DNA from: Candidatus Dechloromonas phosphorivorans
GTDB lineage: Bacteria > Pseudomonadota > Gammaproteobacteria > Burkholderiales > Rhodocyclaceae
Assembly (NCBI GenBank): GCA_016709495.1
Contig: JADJMS010000006.1
Span: 124,001 to 188,000 of the forward strand
DNA: 64,000 nucleotides
Reading direction: 5' to 3'
Shown here: positions 27,548 to 36,515 of the stretch, piece after piece
Layout: each line of letters starts with the position of its first letter
How positions within the stretch are numbered: the stretch's first letter is position 1
Notes under the pieces: model-generated
What the model was told of the DNA's origin: nothing
Seen by the model: the letters and a program-made list of their open reading frames with translations, nothing else
Database searches by the model: none
Program-made: the position numbers and the translations under genes

Positions 27548-28192
27548 TTACGGACGCCACTCGACAAAGTTTTGCAGGAGCTGCAAGCCGTCGCGAGCAC
27601 TTTTCTCGGGGTGGAACTGAACCGCAAAGATATTATCCCGGCCCACGGCACAGGTAAAGGGGATGCCATAGTCGGTCGTACCAGTCACCAGCGTCGAATC
27701 AGCGGGTTGCACACAGTAACTGTGCACGAAATAGAAACGGGCACCATCATCAATATCGGCCCACAGGGCGTGCGGCTTGTGAGCCACATTGTTCCAACCC
27801 ATGTGCGGAACTTTGAGGCGTTGACCGTCGGCGGCAAACATTTTCGCTTCAGGAAAGCGCGTCACATCGCCGGCAAAAACACCGAGGCCGGCAAAATCAC
27901 CTTCCTCGCTGTGATCAAAGAGCATTTGCAGACCGATACAGATACCGAGAAAAGGCTTGTCTTTGGCTGCAGCCAGAACCACCGGACGCAAACCACGGGC
28001 ATCAAGTTCGCGCATGCAGTCCGGCATCGCGCCTTGACCGGGAAACACAACGCGTTCGGCAGCCGCAACAACAGCCGGGTCGGCGGTAACAATTACCTGC
28101 TTGTCGCCAGCCACATGCTCCAACGCCTTCGACACGGAGCGCAAGTTGCCCATGCCGTAGTCGATGACGGCAATGATGCTGCCAGCACTCAC
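27548..28192 (-). CDS. hisH: Imidazole glycerol phosphate synthase glutaminase HisH
   Basis: The 214-residue class I glutaminase shows IDYGMGN at the N terminus, the nucleophile Cys in LGICIGLQ (near residue 83), and the His-Glu pair in QFHPEKS. It supplies ammonia to HisF. It overlaps hisB by four bases. Confidence 0.97.
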   Translation of the reverse strand: MSAGSIIAVIDYGMGNLRSVSKALEHVAGDKQVIVTADPAVVAAAERVVFPGQGAMPDCMRELDARGLRPVVLAAAKDKPFLGICIGLQMLFDHSEEGDFAGLGVFAGDVTRFPEAKMFAADGQRLKVPHMGWNNVAHKPHALWADIDDGARFYFVHSYCVQPADSTLVTGTTDYGIPFTCAVGRDNIFAVQFHPEKSARDGLQLLQNFVEWRP

Positions 28193-28776
28193 AGCGAGCC
28201 TTTCGTCGACGGCATGGTGCCAGCCATGCGCGGATCAGGCGTAGTCGCCATACGCAGGGCACGGCCAAAGGCCTTGAACACAGTTTCGGCCTGATGGTGG
28301 GCATTAACGCCGCGCAGGTTGTCGATGTGCAGGGTCATCCCGGCGTGATTGACCAGGCCCTGGAAGAATTCGTGCACCAGATCGACATCAAACTGGCCGA
28401 TCATTGCTCGCGTGAATGGCACATCGAACATCAGTTCCGGACGACCGGAGAGATCGATCACGACGCGCGACAGCGCTTCATCGAGCGGCACATAGCTGTG
28501 ACCGTAACGCGTCAGCCCTTTTTTGTCACCCCACGCCTTGGCCAGCGCCTGGCCGATAGTGATGCCGATATCTTCGACGGTGTGATGCGCGTCGATGTGC
28601 AAATCGCCCTTGGCTTCAACGTCGAGATCGATCAGGCCATGACGGGCAATCTGATCGAGCATGTGATCGAGAAAGGGGACGCCGGTAGCAAATTTACCTT
28701 GGCCGGTGCCATCCAGATTGAGGCGCACGACAATCTGCGTCTCCAGGGTGTTGCGCGTAATTTCGGTTTGCCGCAT
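28189..28776 (-). CDS. hisB: Imidazoleglycerol-phosphate dehydratase HisB
   Basis: The 195-residue enzyme has the two metal motifs DHMLDQIARHG and DAHHTVEDIGI, then the repeat LVHEFFQG and AHHQAETVFKA. It is the monofunctional form without the phosphatase domain. The ATG at 28776 (MRQTEITRNT) is preferred; the frame is open 15 codons further to 28821 without homology. Its 5' end faces hisC across 79 bases. Confidence 0.95.
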   Translation of the reverse strand: MRQTEITRNTLETQIVVRLNLDGTGQGKFATGVPFLDHMLDQIARHGLIDLDVEAKGDLHIDAHHTVEDIGITIGQALAKAWGDKKGLTRYGHSYVPLDEALSRVVIDLSGRPELMFDVPFTRAMIGQFDVDLVHEFFQGLVNHAGMTLHIDNLRGVNAHHQAETVFKAFGRALRMATTPDPRMAGTMPSTKGSL

Positions 28777-28855
28777 AGGTGAGGGCTGAACAGGCTTTTG
28801 AACAGAGGGCCATGATACCATTTCAGCCTACTTTTACGCTTTCTGTGAAAATCCA

Positions 28856-29925
28856 ATGAGTCGCTTCTGGAGCCAGGTCGTTCAAGACCTCACCCCCTAC
28901 ATCCCGGGCGAGCAGCCCAAGATCGCCAATCTGATCAAGCTCAACACCAACGAGAACCCTTTTCCACCCTCACCCAAGGTGTTGGCGGCGATTCAGGCGG
29001 AATTGGGCGACGATGCTGCGAGCTTGCGGCTTTACCCTGACCCGAACGCCGACTTGCTTAAAGGCGCCATTGCAAAAAATTACGCGGTTACGACGCAGCA
29101 AATTTTTGTCGGCAATGGTTCGGACGAAGTGTTAGCACATGTTTTCATGGCGCTGCTCAAGCACGATCAACCGATTCTTTTCCCTGATATCACCTACAGT
29201 TTTTACCCGGTTTATTGCGGATTGTATGGCGTTGATTACGAAACCGTGCCGCTGGCGGAAGATTTCAGTATTAATCCGGGAGATTATTGCGGTCGACCGA
29301 ACGGCGGCATCATTTTCCGAACCCGAATGCACCAACGGGTTGTCTGCTGGCACTTGCCGCCATCGAGGAAATACTGAAAGCGAATCCGGATTCTGTGGTT
29401 GTAGTCGACGAAGCTTATGTCGACTTCGGCGGTGAGTCGGCAATCCGCTTGGTCAATCGCTATGACAACCTGCTGGTCGTCCATACGCTATCCAAGTCAC
29501 GCTCGCTAGCCGGCATGCGCGTTGGCTTTGCGGTCGGCCACCCGGCATTGATTGAGGCGCTGGAACGGGTCAAAAACAGCTTTAATTCCTACCCGCTAGA
29601 TCGTTTGGCGATTGTTGCTGCCGTTGCTGCCATCGAAGACGAAGCCTATTTCGAACAATGCTGCAACGCGGTGATTGCGACTCGCGAGAAACTGGCGGCT
29701 GAACTCCGCAGCCTTGGCTTTGAAGTACTGCCTTCGGCCGCCAATTTTATTTTCGCCCGCCATCCGCAACGTGACGCTGCCGAAATGGCCAAAGCCTTGC
29801 GTGAAAAAAGCATCATCGTCCGTCATTTCAAACTGCCGCGCATTGACCAATTTCTACGCATCACAGTTGGTACCGACGCCGAGTGCCAGGCACTGACCCA
29901 AACGCTACACGGCATTTTCGCGTAA
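28856..29925 (+). CDS. hisC: Histidinol-phosphate aminotransferase HisC, frameshifted
   Basis: HisC transfers the amino group in histidine synthesis using pyridoxal phosphate. The first part (MSRFWSQVVQDLTPY...NTNENPFPPSPKV...VGNGSDEVLAHVF) ends its frame after PNGGIIF. The second part begins PNPNAPTGCLLAL and contains the cofactor lysine in HTLSKSRSLAGMRVGFA. They join at a CC at 29317-29318 where three C would restore IIFPNPNAPTG. The corrected protein has about 356 residues, the family norm. It lies on the plus strand, opposite the other his genes. Confidence 0.88.
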
Positions 29926-29942
29926 AGAGAAAGGGCTTAACG

Positions 29943-30299
29943 ATGTTAGGTATCGATTTCGACGAAGCCATCCGCCTACACAACGGCTGGCGCCGGCAGT
30001 TCATGAACGCCTTCGCCTATGGCAGTTATGCCGACATGCCGCTCTCTGACCATCAAGGTTGCATGTTTGGCTACGCCATTGCTGCCGCTGACGATGCCTC
30101 AAGGGCGCTACCGCAATTTCAAGCGTTGATCAAAACCCATACACGTTTTCATGCTCTGGCCAGTGAAATTCAGGAATTGAGTAGCAATGGCATGGCGGAT
30201 GCAGCCGATCTGATGTTGCCGCAACTCGCTGACGAATCACATCGTCTGGCCAATTTGTTTGACGAACTGCGCGCCCTGCAGCGAGAAAGACGCAGCTAG
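29943..30299 (+). CDS. Stand-alone CZB (chemoreceptor zinc-binding) domain protein
   Basis: The 118-residue helical protein has the CZB ligand pattern: His13 (RLHNGW), Cys40 (DHQGCMFG), His66 and His70 (HTRFH). CZB domains bind zinc through three His and one Cys. They are usually attached to chemoreceptors or diguanylate cyclases, where they sense zinc or oxidants. Here it is alone, 17 bases after hisC on the same strand, so it is probably cotranscribed. What it reports to is unknown. The ATG at 29943 is chosen over an earlier in-frame start within hisC. Confidence 0.78.
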   Translation: MLGIDFDEAIRLHNGWRRQFMNAFAYGSYADMPLSDHQGCMFGYAIAAADDASRALPQFQALIKTHTRFHALASEIQELSSNGMADAADLMLPQLADESHRLANLFDELRALQRERRS

Positions 30300-30814
30300 A
30301 CCCAGCCGAGCAAACCGAGCGCGGCGCCAACACCAATAAACCATAGCGGGTGCAGCTTGCTGCGCAGGTTGGCAAACACGGTGGCTGCGACCAGCAACCA
30401 CGCCGCCCAACCCAGCTCGGCTGATTGCGCAATCAGCGTAGCCCCCGAAAAAATCAGGCCAACCGCCAAAGGCGCGACACCCAAACTGATCGCCTGCTGC
30501 CAACGAGCGCCGGCAAAGCCTTCCCAGCGGTCAATCAGGAGATAGATCAGCACACTCATCGGCAAACACATGGCCAAGGTTGCCGCCAACGCACCGGCCA
30601 ATCCGGCCACTTTCCAGCCGATCAGCGTGACCACCAGTACATTTGGCCCTGGCGCCGCCTGAGCAATGGCGTAAAGGTGCGTGAAAGTAGTTTCGTCCAG
30701 CCAATGATGGTTTTCAACGACAACTCGATGCATTTCCGGCAACAGCGCCGTCGCACCGCCAAAAGCGACGAAAGACAGTAGTGCAAACTCAAGGAAGAGT
30801 TCGACAACGATCAT
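30296..30814 (-). CDS. Chromate transporter half-protein (CHR family), second subunit
   Basis: The 172-residue hydrophobic protein carries the CHR signature: FGGATALLPEM, then the W-x-F spacing and APGPNVLVV. Split CHR transporters consist of two short proteins that together match full-length ChrA, which exports chromate. Start and stop overlap as ATGA with its partner (30811-30814). The last bases overlap the convergent CZB gene. Actual substrate is not proven; short CHR pairs are poorly characterised. Confidence 0.85.
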   Translation of the reverse strand: MIVVELFLEFALLSFVAFGGATALLPEMHRVVVENHHWLDETTFTHLYAIAQAAPGPNVLVVTLIGWKVAGLAGALAATLAMCLPMSVLIYLLIDRWEGFAGARWQQAISLGVAPLAVGLIFSGATLIAQSAELGWAAWLLVAATVFANLRSKLHPLWFIGVGAALGLLGWV

Positions 30815-31374
30815 TTTCGTCCCAGCCGCCAATAAGCAAGACCGCCCGAGAGAATCAGTCCAGCCACCATCACCAGCGGCATCGGCCAACGCATAAAGGC
30901 AATGGCTGTTACGGTCAATGCTGTAAACGGGAGAAAAACTGGCTTGTCCTTGAGCGCCATCCCCATTCGCCAGGCCATGGCAAAGAGCAAACCACAACCC
31001 ACCGCGGCGATTCCGCGCAACATGCCTTGCGCCAGCGGCAAGCCGCCATAACTGTCATAGAGCAAGGCGAGCAGCAATACAATCACCAGAGGCCCGGCAA
31101 GCAAACCGACCGGAGCAACAATGGCGCCCGATAGCCCGCAATAGCGCTTGCCGACAACCACCGCCAGATTGATCACATTCGGCCCTGGCAAAAACTGGCA
31201 AAGGCCGAGTTGCGCGTTGAACTCTTCTGCCGTCATCCACCGGCGTTCCTCAACCAGCATGCGCCGGGCAAAGGGCAAGACACCGCCAAAACCAGACAAA
31301 CCAACTGACGAAAAGCCAAAAAAAAGCGCCCGGAGATCCGGGCGGCTTTGAATTTCTGTGTCTGTTACGGTCAA
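30811..31374 (-). CDS. Chromate transporter half-protein (CHR family), first subunit
   Basis: The 187-residue protein shows GFGGVLPFARRM, WMTAEEF and FLPGPNVINLAVVVG, the N-terminal-half pattern of ChrA. About five hydrophobic segments are visible. The likely start is TTG 31374 with GGAAA upstream; no ATG precedes the conserved region. It begins 13 bases after hisD ends, so it may be read from the his promoter, an odd pairing. Confidence 0.85.
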   Translation of the reverse strand: MTVTDTEIQSRPDLRALFFGFSSVGLSGFGGVLPFARRMLVEERRWMTAEEFNAQLGLCQFLPGPNVINLAVVVGKRYCGLSGAIVAPVGLLAGPLVIVLLLALLYDSYGGLPLAQGMLRGIAAVGCGLLFAMAWRMGMALKDKPVFLPFTALTVTAIAFMRWPMPLVMVAGLILSGGLAYWRLGRK

Positions 31375-31387
31375 CGGCGTTTCCGGC

Positions 31388-32689
31388 TTAATTTTCTAAG
31401 CGAAACTCGGCTGACTTGGCGTGTGCCGGCAAACCTTCACCGTGCGCCAGGGTCGAAGCAATCCGCCCAAGTGTCTGCGCACCGGCCTTGGAAACCTTGA
31501 TCAAACTGGTCCGTTTCTGGAAGTCATAAACGCCGAGCGGTGACGAGAAACGTGCGCTGCCGGAAGTTGGTAGCACGTGATTCGGACCGGCGCAGTAATC
31601 GCCCAGCGACTCGGAGGTGTAATGGCCGATGAAGATGGCGCCAGCGTGGTGAATCTTGCTCACCCACGGATCAGGATCGGCTAGCGACAACTCAAGGTGT
31701 TCCGGCGCCACACGATTGGCGATGGCGATAGCTTCTTCAAGATCGCGCACCAGAATGAATGCACCGCGATTGGTTAACGAGGTTTCGATCACTGCACGAC
31801 GCGGCATGGTTGGCAGCAATTTTTCGATGCTGGCCTGAACCTGTTCGATAAAGCCGGCATCGGAACAGATCAGGATCGATTGCGCCAATTCATCGTGCTC
31901 GGCCTGCGAGAACAAATCCATCGCCACCCAGTCCGGATTGCCCGAACCATCTGAAACGACAAGAATTTCCGAAGGGCCGGCAATCATGTCGATGCCGACA
32001 ATGCCGAACACCCGACGCTTGGCGCAAGCCACGTAGGCATTGCCTGGGCCGACGATCTTGTCCACCTGCGGAATCGTTTTTGTCCCGTAAGCCAGTGCGC
32101 CAACCGCCTGCGCGCCACCGATGGTGAATACGCGATCAACGCCAGCCAGACAGGCCGCCGCCAGCACCAGCTGGTTCTTCTCACCATCCGGCGTCGGCAC
32201 AACCATGACCAGTTCCTTGACCCCAGCCACCTTGGCCGGAATCGCATTCATCAGCACGGACGATGGATAGGCGGCCTTGCCGCCCGGCACGTAAAGGCCA
32301 ACACGATCCAGCGGCGTGATCATCTGGCCGAGCATCGTCCCGTCCGCTTCGGTGTAGGACCAGCCTTCCAGGCGCTGTTTCTCATGATAGATGCGAACGC
32401 GATGTGCCGCCGCTTCCAGCGCCTGACGCTGTTCCGCCGGCAAGCCATCAAGCGCCTTCTGCATTTCAGGCTTGGTCAGTTCCAGATCGGCCATGCCACT
32501 GACTGAAAGACGGTCGAACTTGTTGCTGTATTCGACGACGGCCACATCACCGCGCGCCTTGACGTCGGCCAGAATGCCGATCACCGTGCGCTCGATGCCT
32601 TCATCCTGCGCCGCTTCAAACGCCAACAGCGCATCCATTTTTGCCGTGAAATCGGCGTCGACCGTAGCAAGTCGTTTGATCGCGACCAT
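31388..32689 (-). CDS. hisD: Histidinol dehydrogenase HisD
   Basis: The 433-residue zinc enzyme catalyses the last two steps of histidine synthesis. Conserved pieces are YVPGGKAAYPSSVLM, GAQAVGALAYGT, DMIAGPSE, SQAEHDE and the C-terminal zinc/substrate region (GPNHVLPTSG). It is complete and lies five bases after hisG. Confidence 0.97.
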   Translation of the reverse strand: MVAIKRLATVDADFTAKMDALLAFEAAQDEGIERTVIGILADVKARGDVAVVEYSNKFDRLSVSGMADLELTKPEMQKALDGLPAEQRQALEAAAHRVRIYHEKQRLEGWSYTEADGTMLGQMITPLDRVGLYVPGGKAAYPSSVLMNAIPAKVAGVKELVMVVPTPDGEKNQLVLAAACLAGVDRVFTIGGAQAVGALAYGTKTIPQVDKIVGPGNAYVACAKRRVFGIVGIDMIAGPSEILVVSDGSGNPDWVAMDLFSQAEHDELAQSILICSDAGFIEQVQASIEKLLPTMPRRAVIETSLTNRGAFILVRDLEEAIAIANRVAPEHLELSLADPDPWVSKIHHAGAIFIGHYTSESLGDYCAGPNHVLPTSGSARFSSPLGVYDFQKRTSLIKVSKAGAQTLGRIASTLAHGEGLPAHAKSAEFRLEN

Positions 32690-32694
32690 AAGGT

Positions 32695-33339
32695 TTACTT
32701 CTCCACCGCCTGGGCAAAGGCATCAATAATCGGTTGCAGGGTGTCGCGCTTGACCTTGAGCGAGGCCTGATTGACCACCAGTCGCGAGGAAATTCCCATG
32801 ATGTCCTCGACAGCCACCAGCTTGTTGGCTTTAAGCGTGCCGCCCGTGGACACCAGATCGACGATGGCATCAGCCAGACCGGCCAGTGGCGCCAGTTCCA
32901 TCGAACCGTAAAGCTTGATCAGGTCGATATGTACGCCCTTGGCGGCAAAGTGCTCGCGCGCCGTCTTGGTGTATTTGCTCGCCACCTTGAGGCGGGCGCC
33001 CTGACGGACCGCGCTTTCGTAATCGAAACCTTCGCGCACGGCAACCATCATCCGGCATTTGGCGATATTCAGGTCAAGCGGCGCATAAAGGCCCTCACCG
33101 CCATGCTCAATCAACACATCCTTGCCGGCGACGCCAATGTCGGCAGCACCATATTGCACATAGGTCGGGACATCAGTGGCACGGACGATGACTACCCGCA
33201 CATGCGGCTGATTGGTATCAATGATCAGCTTGCGCGAGGTTTCCGGGTTTTCGGTCGGGACTATCCCGGCGGCAGCCAGCAACGGCAGGGTTTCGTCAAA
33301 AATGCGGCCCTTCGACAGGGCAATGGTAATGGTCGTCAC
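32695..33339 (-). CDS. hisG: ATP phosphoribosyltransferase HisG (short form)
   Basis: The 214 residues correspond to the short HisG, which lacks the C-terminal histidine-binding domain and works with HisZ. The beginning ITIALSKGRIFDETLPLL and the PRPP-binding stretch AIVDLVSTGGTLKAN are clear. hisZ is not in this window. It is the first gene of the hisGD pair. Confidence 0.95.
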   Translation of the reverse strand: MTTITIALSKGRIFDETLPLLAAAGIVPTENPETSRKLIIDTNQPHVRVVIVRATDVPTYVQYGAADIGVAGKDVLIEHGGEGLYAPLDLNIAKCRMMVAVREGFDYESAVRQGARLKVASKYTKTAREHFAAKGVHIDLIKLYGSMELAPLAGLADAIVDLVSTGGTLKANKLVAVEDIMGISSRLVVNQASLKVKRDTLQPIIDAFAQAVEK

Positions 33340-33349
33340 AGGGACTCTT

Positions 33350-33377
33350 GCTAAAAAGGCGAAAACGCCATTTTAGC
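33350..33377 (-). terminator. Hairpin between dctM and hisG
   Basis: A 12-pair stem with one mismatch and a four-T loop on the minus strand (GCTAAAATGGCG paired with CGCCTTTTTAGC) fills the gap between the dctM stop and the hisG start. The T-rich right arm could serve as a termination tract. It probably separates the TRAP and his transcription units. Confidence 0.6.
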
Positions 33378-33383
33378 AGAGCC

Positions 33384-34664
33384 TTAGAGATACCCGAGGT
33401 GGCGCGGCAACCAGAGCGCCAATTCCGGCACAAAAGTCACCAGCATCATCGTCCCCGCCATTGCCGCCACCATCCACAACACCCAGGGAATGGTCGATTC
33501 CATCGAAACACCGGCCATTCGGCAGGTCACCATCAAATTGACGCCAAGTGGCGGATGGAACTGGCCAAGGGCCATATTCATCGTGATGATGACGCCAAAC
33601 CACACCAAATCCCAGTTGAAATGCATGGCTATCGGGATCAGCAACGGCAGGAAAATGAAGTAGATCGAGATGGCGTCGAGGAACATGCCGGCGATCAACA
33701 ACAGCAGTTGAATACTGAGCAGCATGGGGATTTCCGACAAACCCGTACCTAGTAGCGTTGCTGCAAGATGATCGAAGGTACCCAGCGTATTGCTGCCCCA
33801 TGCAAAAACGCTGGCCAGCGCAACGACCGTCAAAATCACCGACGAAATTTCTGCTGACTCAACCAGGACTTGATAGACATCTTTCCAAGTCAGCGAGCGG
33901 TAAATCACCATACCGACGACAAGACCGTAAAAAACGGCAACCACCGCCGCTTCCGTCGGCGTGAAGAAACCGCTACGCATCCCGCCAAGGATGATGACCG
34001 GCGCCAGCAGCCCCCAACCAGCCTCCTTCAGGCTCTGCCAGAACGGCGGACGTGGTTCGGCAGGTTCGGCCTCGAAGTTGTTTTTGACCGATAGCCACCA
34101 AGCCACCAGAATCAGTGTCAAGCCGGAGAGAATGCCGGGAATCATGCCGGCTGCGAACAACGCTGGCACAGAGGCTTGCGGCACCAACAGACTGTAAATC
34201 ACAAAGGCAATGGAGGGCGGAATCAAAATATCCGTCGAACCGGCCGCCGCAATCACACCTGCGACAAAGGGACGCGGATAGCCTGCTTTGAGCATGGACG
34301 GCAGCATCACCGCACCGACGGCGGCAGAGTCAGCAGGTCCGGAACCGGAAATGCCACCCAGAATCATCGCCACCAGAATCGCGACAATCGCCAAGCTCCC
34401 TCGCCGCTGCCCGACCAGTGCAGACGCAAAACGGACGATACTTGCCGCCACCCCGGCCTTCTCGAAAATCAGGCCAGCAATCACAAAAACCGGAATCGCC
34501 ATCAGTGGATACTTGGCAATCCCGGTATAAACATTGGTCGGCAATGACATCATGCCGAGATCAGCGACCGCAACTACCGCCACACCTGCCAACCCCATGG
34601 CGACAGCAAGCGGCACGCCGGAAAGCATCAAAACTACAAAAACACCAAAAAGAAGCCAATCCAT
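33384..34664 (-). CDS. dctM: TRAP transporter large permease DctM
   Basis: This 426-residue, multi-helix membrane protein is the large TRAP subunit: MDWLLFGVFVVLMLSGVPLA, then GGISGSGPADSAAVGAVMLPSM (family signature) and FHPPLGVNLMV. It imports an organic acid by sodium- or proton-coupled transport, with the DctP receptor. The ATG at 34664 shares bases with the dctQ stop (TAATG). Confidence 0.93.
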   Translation of the reverse strand: MDWLLFGVFVVLMLSGVPLAVAMGLAGVAVVAVADLGMMSLPTNVYTGIAKYPLMAIPVFVIAGLIFEKAGVAASIVRFASALVGQRRGSLAIVAILVAMILGGISGSGPADSAAVGAVMLPSMLKAGYPRPFVAGVIAAAGSTDILIPPSIAFVIYSLLVPQASVPALFAAGMIPGILSGLTLILVAWWLSVKNNFEAEPAEPRPPFWQSLKEAGWGLLAPVIILGGMRSGFFTPTEAAVVAVFYGLVVGMVIYRSLTWKDVYQVLVESAEISSVILTVVALASVFAWGSNTLGTFDHLAATLLGTGLSEIPMLLSIQLLLLIAGMFLDAISIYFIFLPLLIPIAMHFNWDLVWFGVIITMNMALGQFHPPLGVNLMVTCRMAGVSMESTIPWVLWMVAAMAGTMMLVTFVPELALWLPRHLGYL

Positions 34665-35149
34665 TACGGCTTGCCTCGCATCAAAACAGCCAGCAAGCGC
34701 AGCACAATGACTATCGACAGCACCGGCAGCCAGATGGTGTACCACCACTGAGGAACGCCAAGCGATGGTGAAGTTACTTCATACGCGTAGTCGTCCCAAG
34801 CCATTGAAACGCCATACCAGGCGAGCAAGCCAAACATCAATAGTGAGCAAATTGAGGCAAAACGAAAAGCCACATTTTTAAGCGCAGGCAAGCGTTCAAC
34901 AAAGAAGGTAATGGCAATATGGTGATTGGTCGCAAACGCATGCGAAGCCCCGATCAAGGTCATAACCACCATCAATGCCACCGATATTTCCTCGGTGAAA
35001 GCAAAGGAAATATCGGTAAAGTAGCGCACCAGCACATTCATCATAGTCAATAGGCAAAGCATGCCCATCGACAGCGCCATTAAAAACCGCTCAACCGTGA
35101 CGAGCGCAAACTTGCCACCTGATACGGTGGCCTTGGTTCCGTCAGACAT
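34664..35149 (-). CDS. dctQ: TRAP transporter small permease DctQ
   Basis: The 161-residue protein has four hydrophobic segments and the usual DctQ features (FTEEISVALMVVMTLIGAS, GVPQWWYTIWLPV). It bridges the DctP receptor and DctM. It lies five bases after dctP and overlaps dctM. Confidence 0.92.
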   Translation of the reverse strand: MSDGTKATVSGGKFALVTVERFLMALSMGMLCLLTMMNVLVRYFTDISFAFTEEISVALMVVMTLIGASHAFATNHHIAITFFVERLPALKNVAFRFASICSLLMFGLLAWYGVSMAWDDYAYEVTSPSLGVPQWWYTIWLPVLSIVIVLRLLAVLMRGKP

Positions 35150-35154
35150 CGGAC

Positions 35155-36174
35155 TTAGCGTTTGGCGATCGAGGTTTCAGCTTTTTTGACCAGATCAACA
35201 CCAATGGTCTTGGTCCACTTTTCGTAAACCGGGCGGGTAGCCTGAACAAAAGCAGCTCGCTGCTCGTTTGTTGGATTTGTCACTGTCACTCCTGCCGCCT
35301 CAATTTGCTTAAGCACAGCGTTATCGTTACCCGCAATACCCTTACGCGACTTTTCAACGTTCTCGCGAGCTGCCTGCAATGCCGCCTGGCGCACGGCCTC
35401 TCGATCGGCCGGCGTCCAGCTTGCCCAAACTTGTTTATTGACCACAAAGATCAGCGGATCGGCAACGTAATGCCACAAGGTCAAATATTTTTGACCAACC
35501 GTGGATAACTTGGCTGCGACAAAAACGGAAAGCGGATTTTCCTGACCATCAACCGCACCCGATGCCAGCGCGGGTTGCGCATCAGCCCAGCTCATCTGAG
35601 TCGGGTTCGCTCCCAGCGCAGAAAAGGTTTCGTTATACAGCGGCGAGCCGACGACACGGAATTTCATGCCCTTCATGTCAGCCGGTGAAGCGATGGGGCG
35701 CTTGGAGTTGGACATTTCGCGGAAGCCATTTTCACCCCAGGCCAGCGGCACCACTTCACGCTTTTCCAATATGGCGAACAAGTCCTTTCCCACCTCGCCT
35801 TGGGTCAGCGAATCAATCGCTTTGTAGTCGGGCATCAGAAATGGTAGCGAAAACAAATTCAGCTCTTTGACCTGCGGTGACCAGTTGATCGTCGAACCAA
35901 TCGACATATCGATCACCCCCTGGCGGATCGCGGTAAATTCACGCGTCTGGTCTCCGCCAACCAGCGAATTACCGGAGTAAATCTTGATATTGATACGGCC
36001 TTGCGTTTTTTCCTTAACCAGCTCTATCCAGCGCTCACCGGCCTGCCCCCAGGTAAACGCGGTACCGAGTGTTGTCGAGAGTCGGTATTCAGAACGATAG
36101 CTTTGCGCCTGAGCTGCCCCACTAACTAAGACACAAGCAGCCGCAACGGCGGCGACAAAAGATCTACGCTGCAT
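35155..36174 (-). CDS. dctP: TRAP transporter substrate-binding protein DctP
   Basis: The 339-residue periplasmic receptor has a cleavable signal (MQRRSFVAAVAAACVLVSGAAQA) and a DctP domain. Its GMKFRVVGSPLYNETFSALGANPTQM region holds the conserved Arg that binds carboxylate, and the next stretch is SGAVDGQENPL. The ligand is likely a C4-dicarboxylate or a related organic acid, which would suit the malic enzyme and PEPCK nearby. It is the first gene of dctPQM. Confidence 0.93.
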   Translation of the reverse strand: MQRRSFVAAVAAACVLVSGAAQAQSYRSEYRLSTTLGTAFTWGQAGERWIELVKEKTQGRINIKIYSGNSLVGGDQTREFTAIRQGVIDMSIGSTINWSPQVKELNLFSLPFLMPDYKAIDSLTQGEVGKDLFAILEKREVVPLAWGENGFREMSNSKRPIASPADMKGMKFRVVGSPLYNETFSALGANPTQMSWADAQPALASGAVDGQENPLSVFVAAKLSTVGQKYLTLWHYVADPLIFVVNKQVWASWTPADREAVRQAALQAARENVEKSRKGIAGNDNAVLKQIEAAGVTVTNPTNEQRAAFVQATRPVYEKWTKTIGVDLVKKAETSIAKR

Positions 36175-36266
36175 TTCTCTCTCCTAATATTCGGCAAAAC
36201 AAGGATTATCGGCGCCGGTTATGGCATAAGCAAATTTATTGAGCGCAAAAGCCAGACCCATAAAGC

Positions 36267-36294
36267 AAAAAAGCCCGGGTAACCGGGCTTTTCT
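36267..36294 (-). terminator. Intrinsic terminator after the cold-shock gene
   Basis: An eight-pair stem AAGCCCGG / CCGGGCTT with a GTAA loop is followed on the minus strand by six T. On the plus strand it also ends in TTTTC, so weak bidirectional action is possible. It separates cspA from dctP. Confidence 0.88.
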
Positions 36295-36311
36295 TGCTTG
36301 CAACGAACGTC

Positions 36312-36515
36312 TTATTCCGGACGGATGTTTGCAGCTTGCTTGCCCTTAGGGCCAGTGACGATGTCGAAGGTCACTTTCTGGTTCTCAGCAAGGGTCTTGA
36401 AACCGTTGCCTTGAATTGCGGAGAAGTGAGCGAAGAGATCTTCACCACCATCAGCCGGGGAAATAAAACCAAAACCTTTGGAGTCGTTGAACCACTTAAC
36501 GGTACCGTTTGCCAT
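36312..36515 (-). CDS. Cold-shock protein, CspA family
   Basis: The 67-residue protein is a single cold-shock domain with RNP1 KGFGFI and RNP2 DLFAHF. It binds single-stranded nucleic acid and acts as an RNA chaperone. The start has AAGGA upstream. A leader of more than 100 bases precedes it, as in cold-inducible relatives. Codon use is that of a highly expressed gene. Confidence 0.95.
   Translation of the reverse strand: MANGTVKWFNDSKGFGFISPADGGEDLFAHFSAIQGNGFKTLAENQKVTFDIVTGPKGKQAANIRPE

Noticed and set aside
28800..30350. Mobile element carrying hisC and the CZB gene
   Set aside because: No transposase, integrase, terminal repeats or target duplication is visible at either edge.
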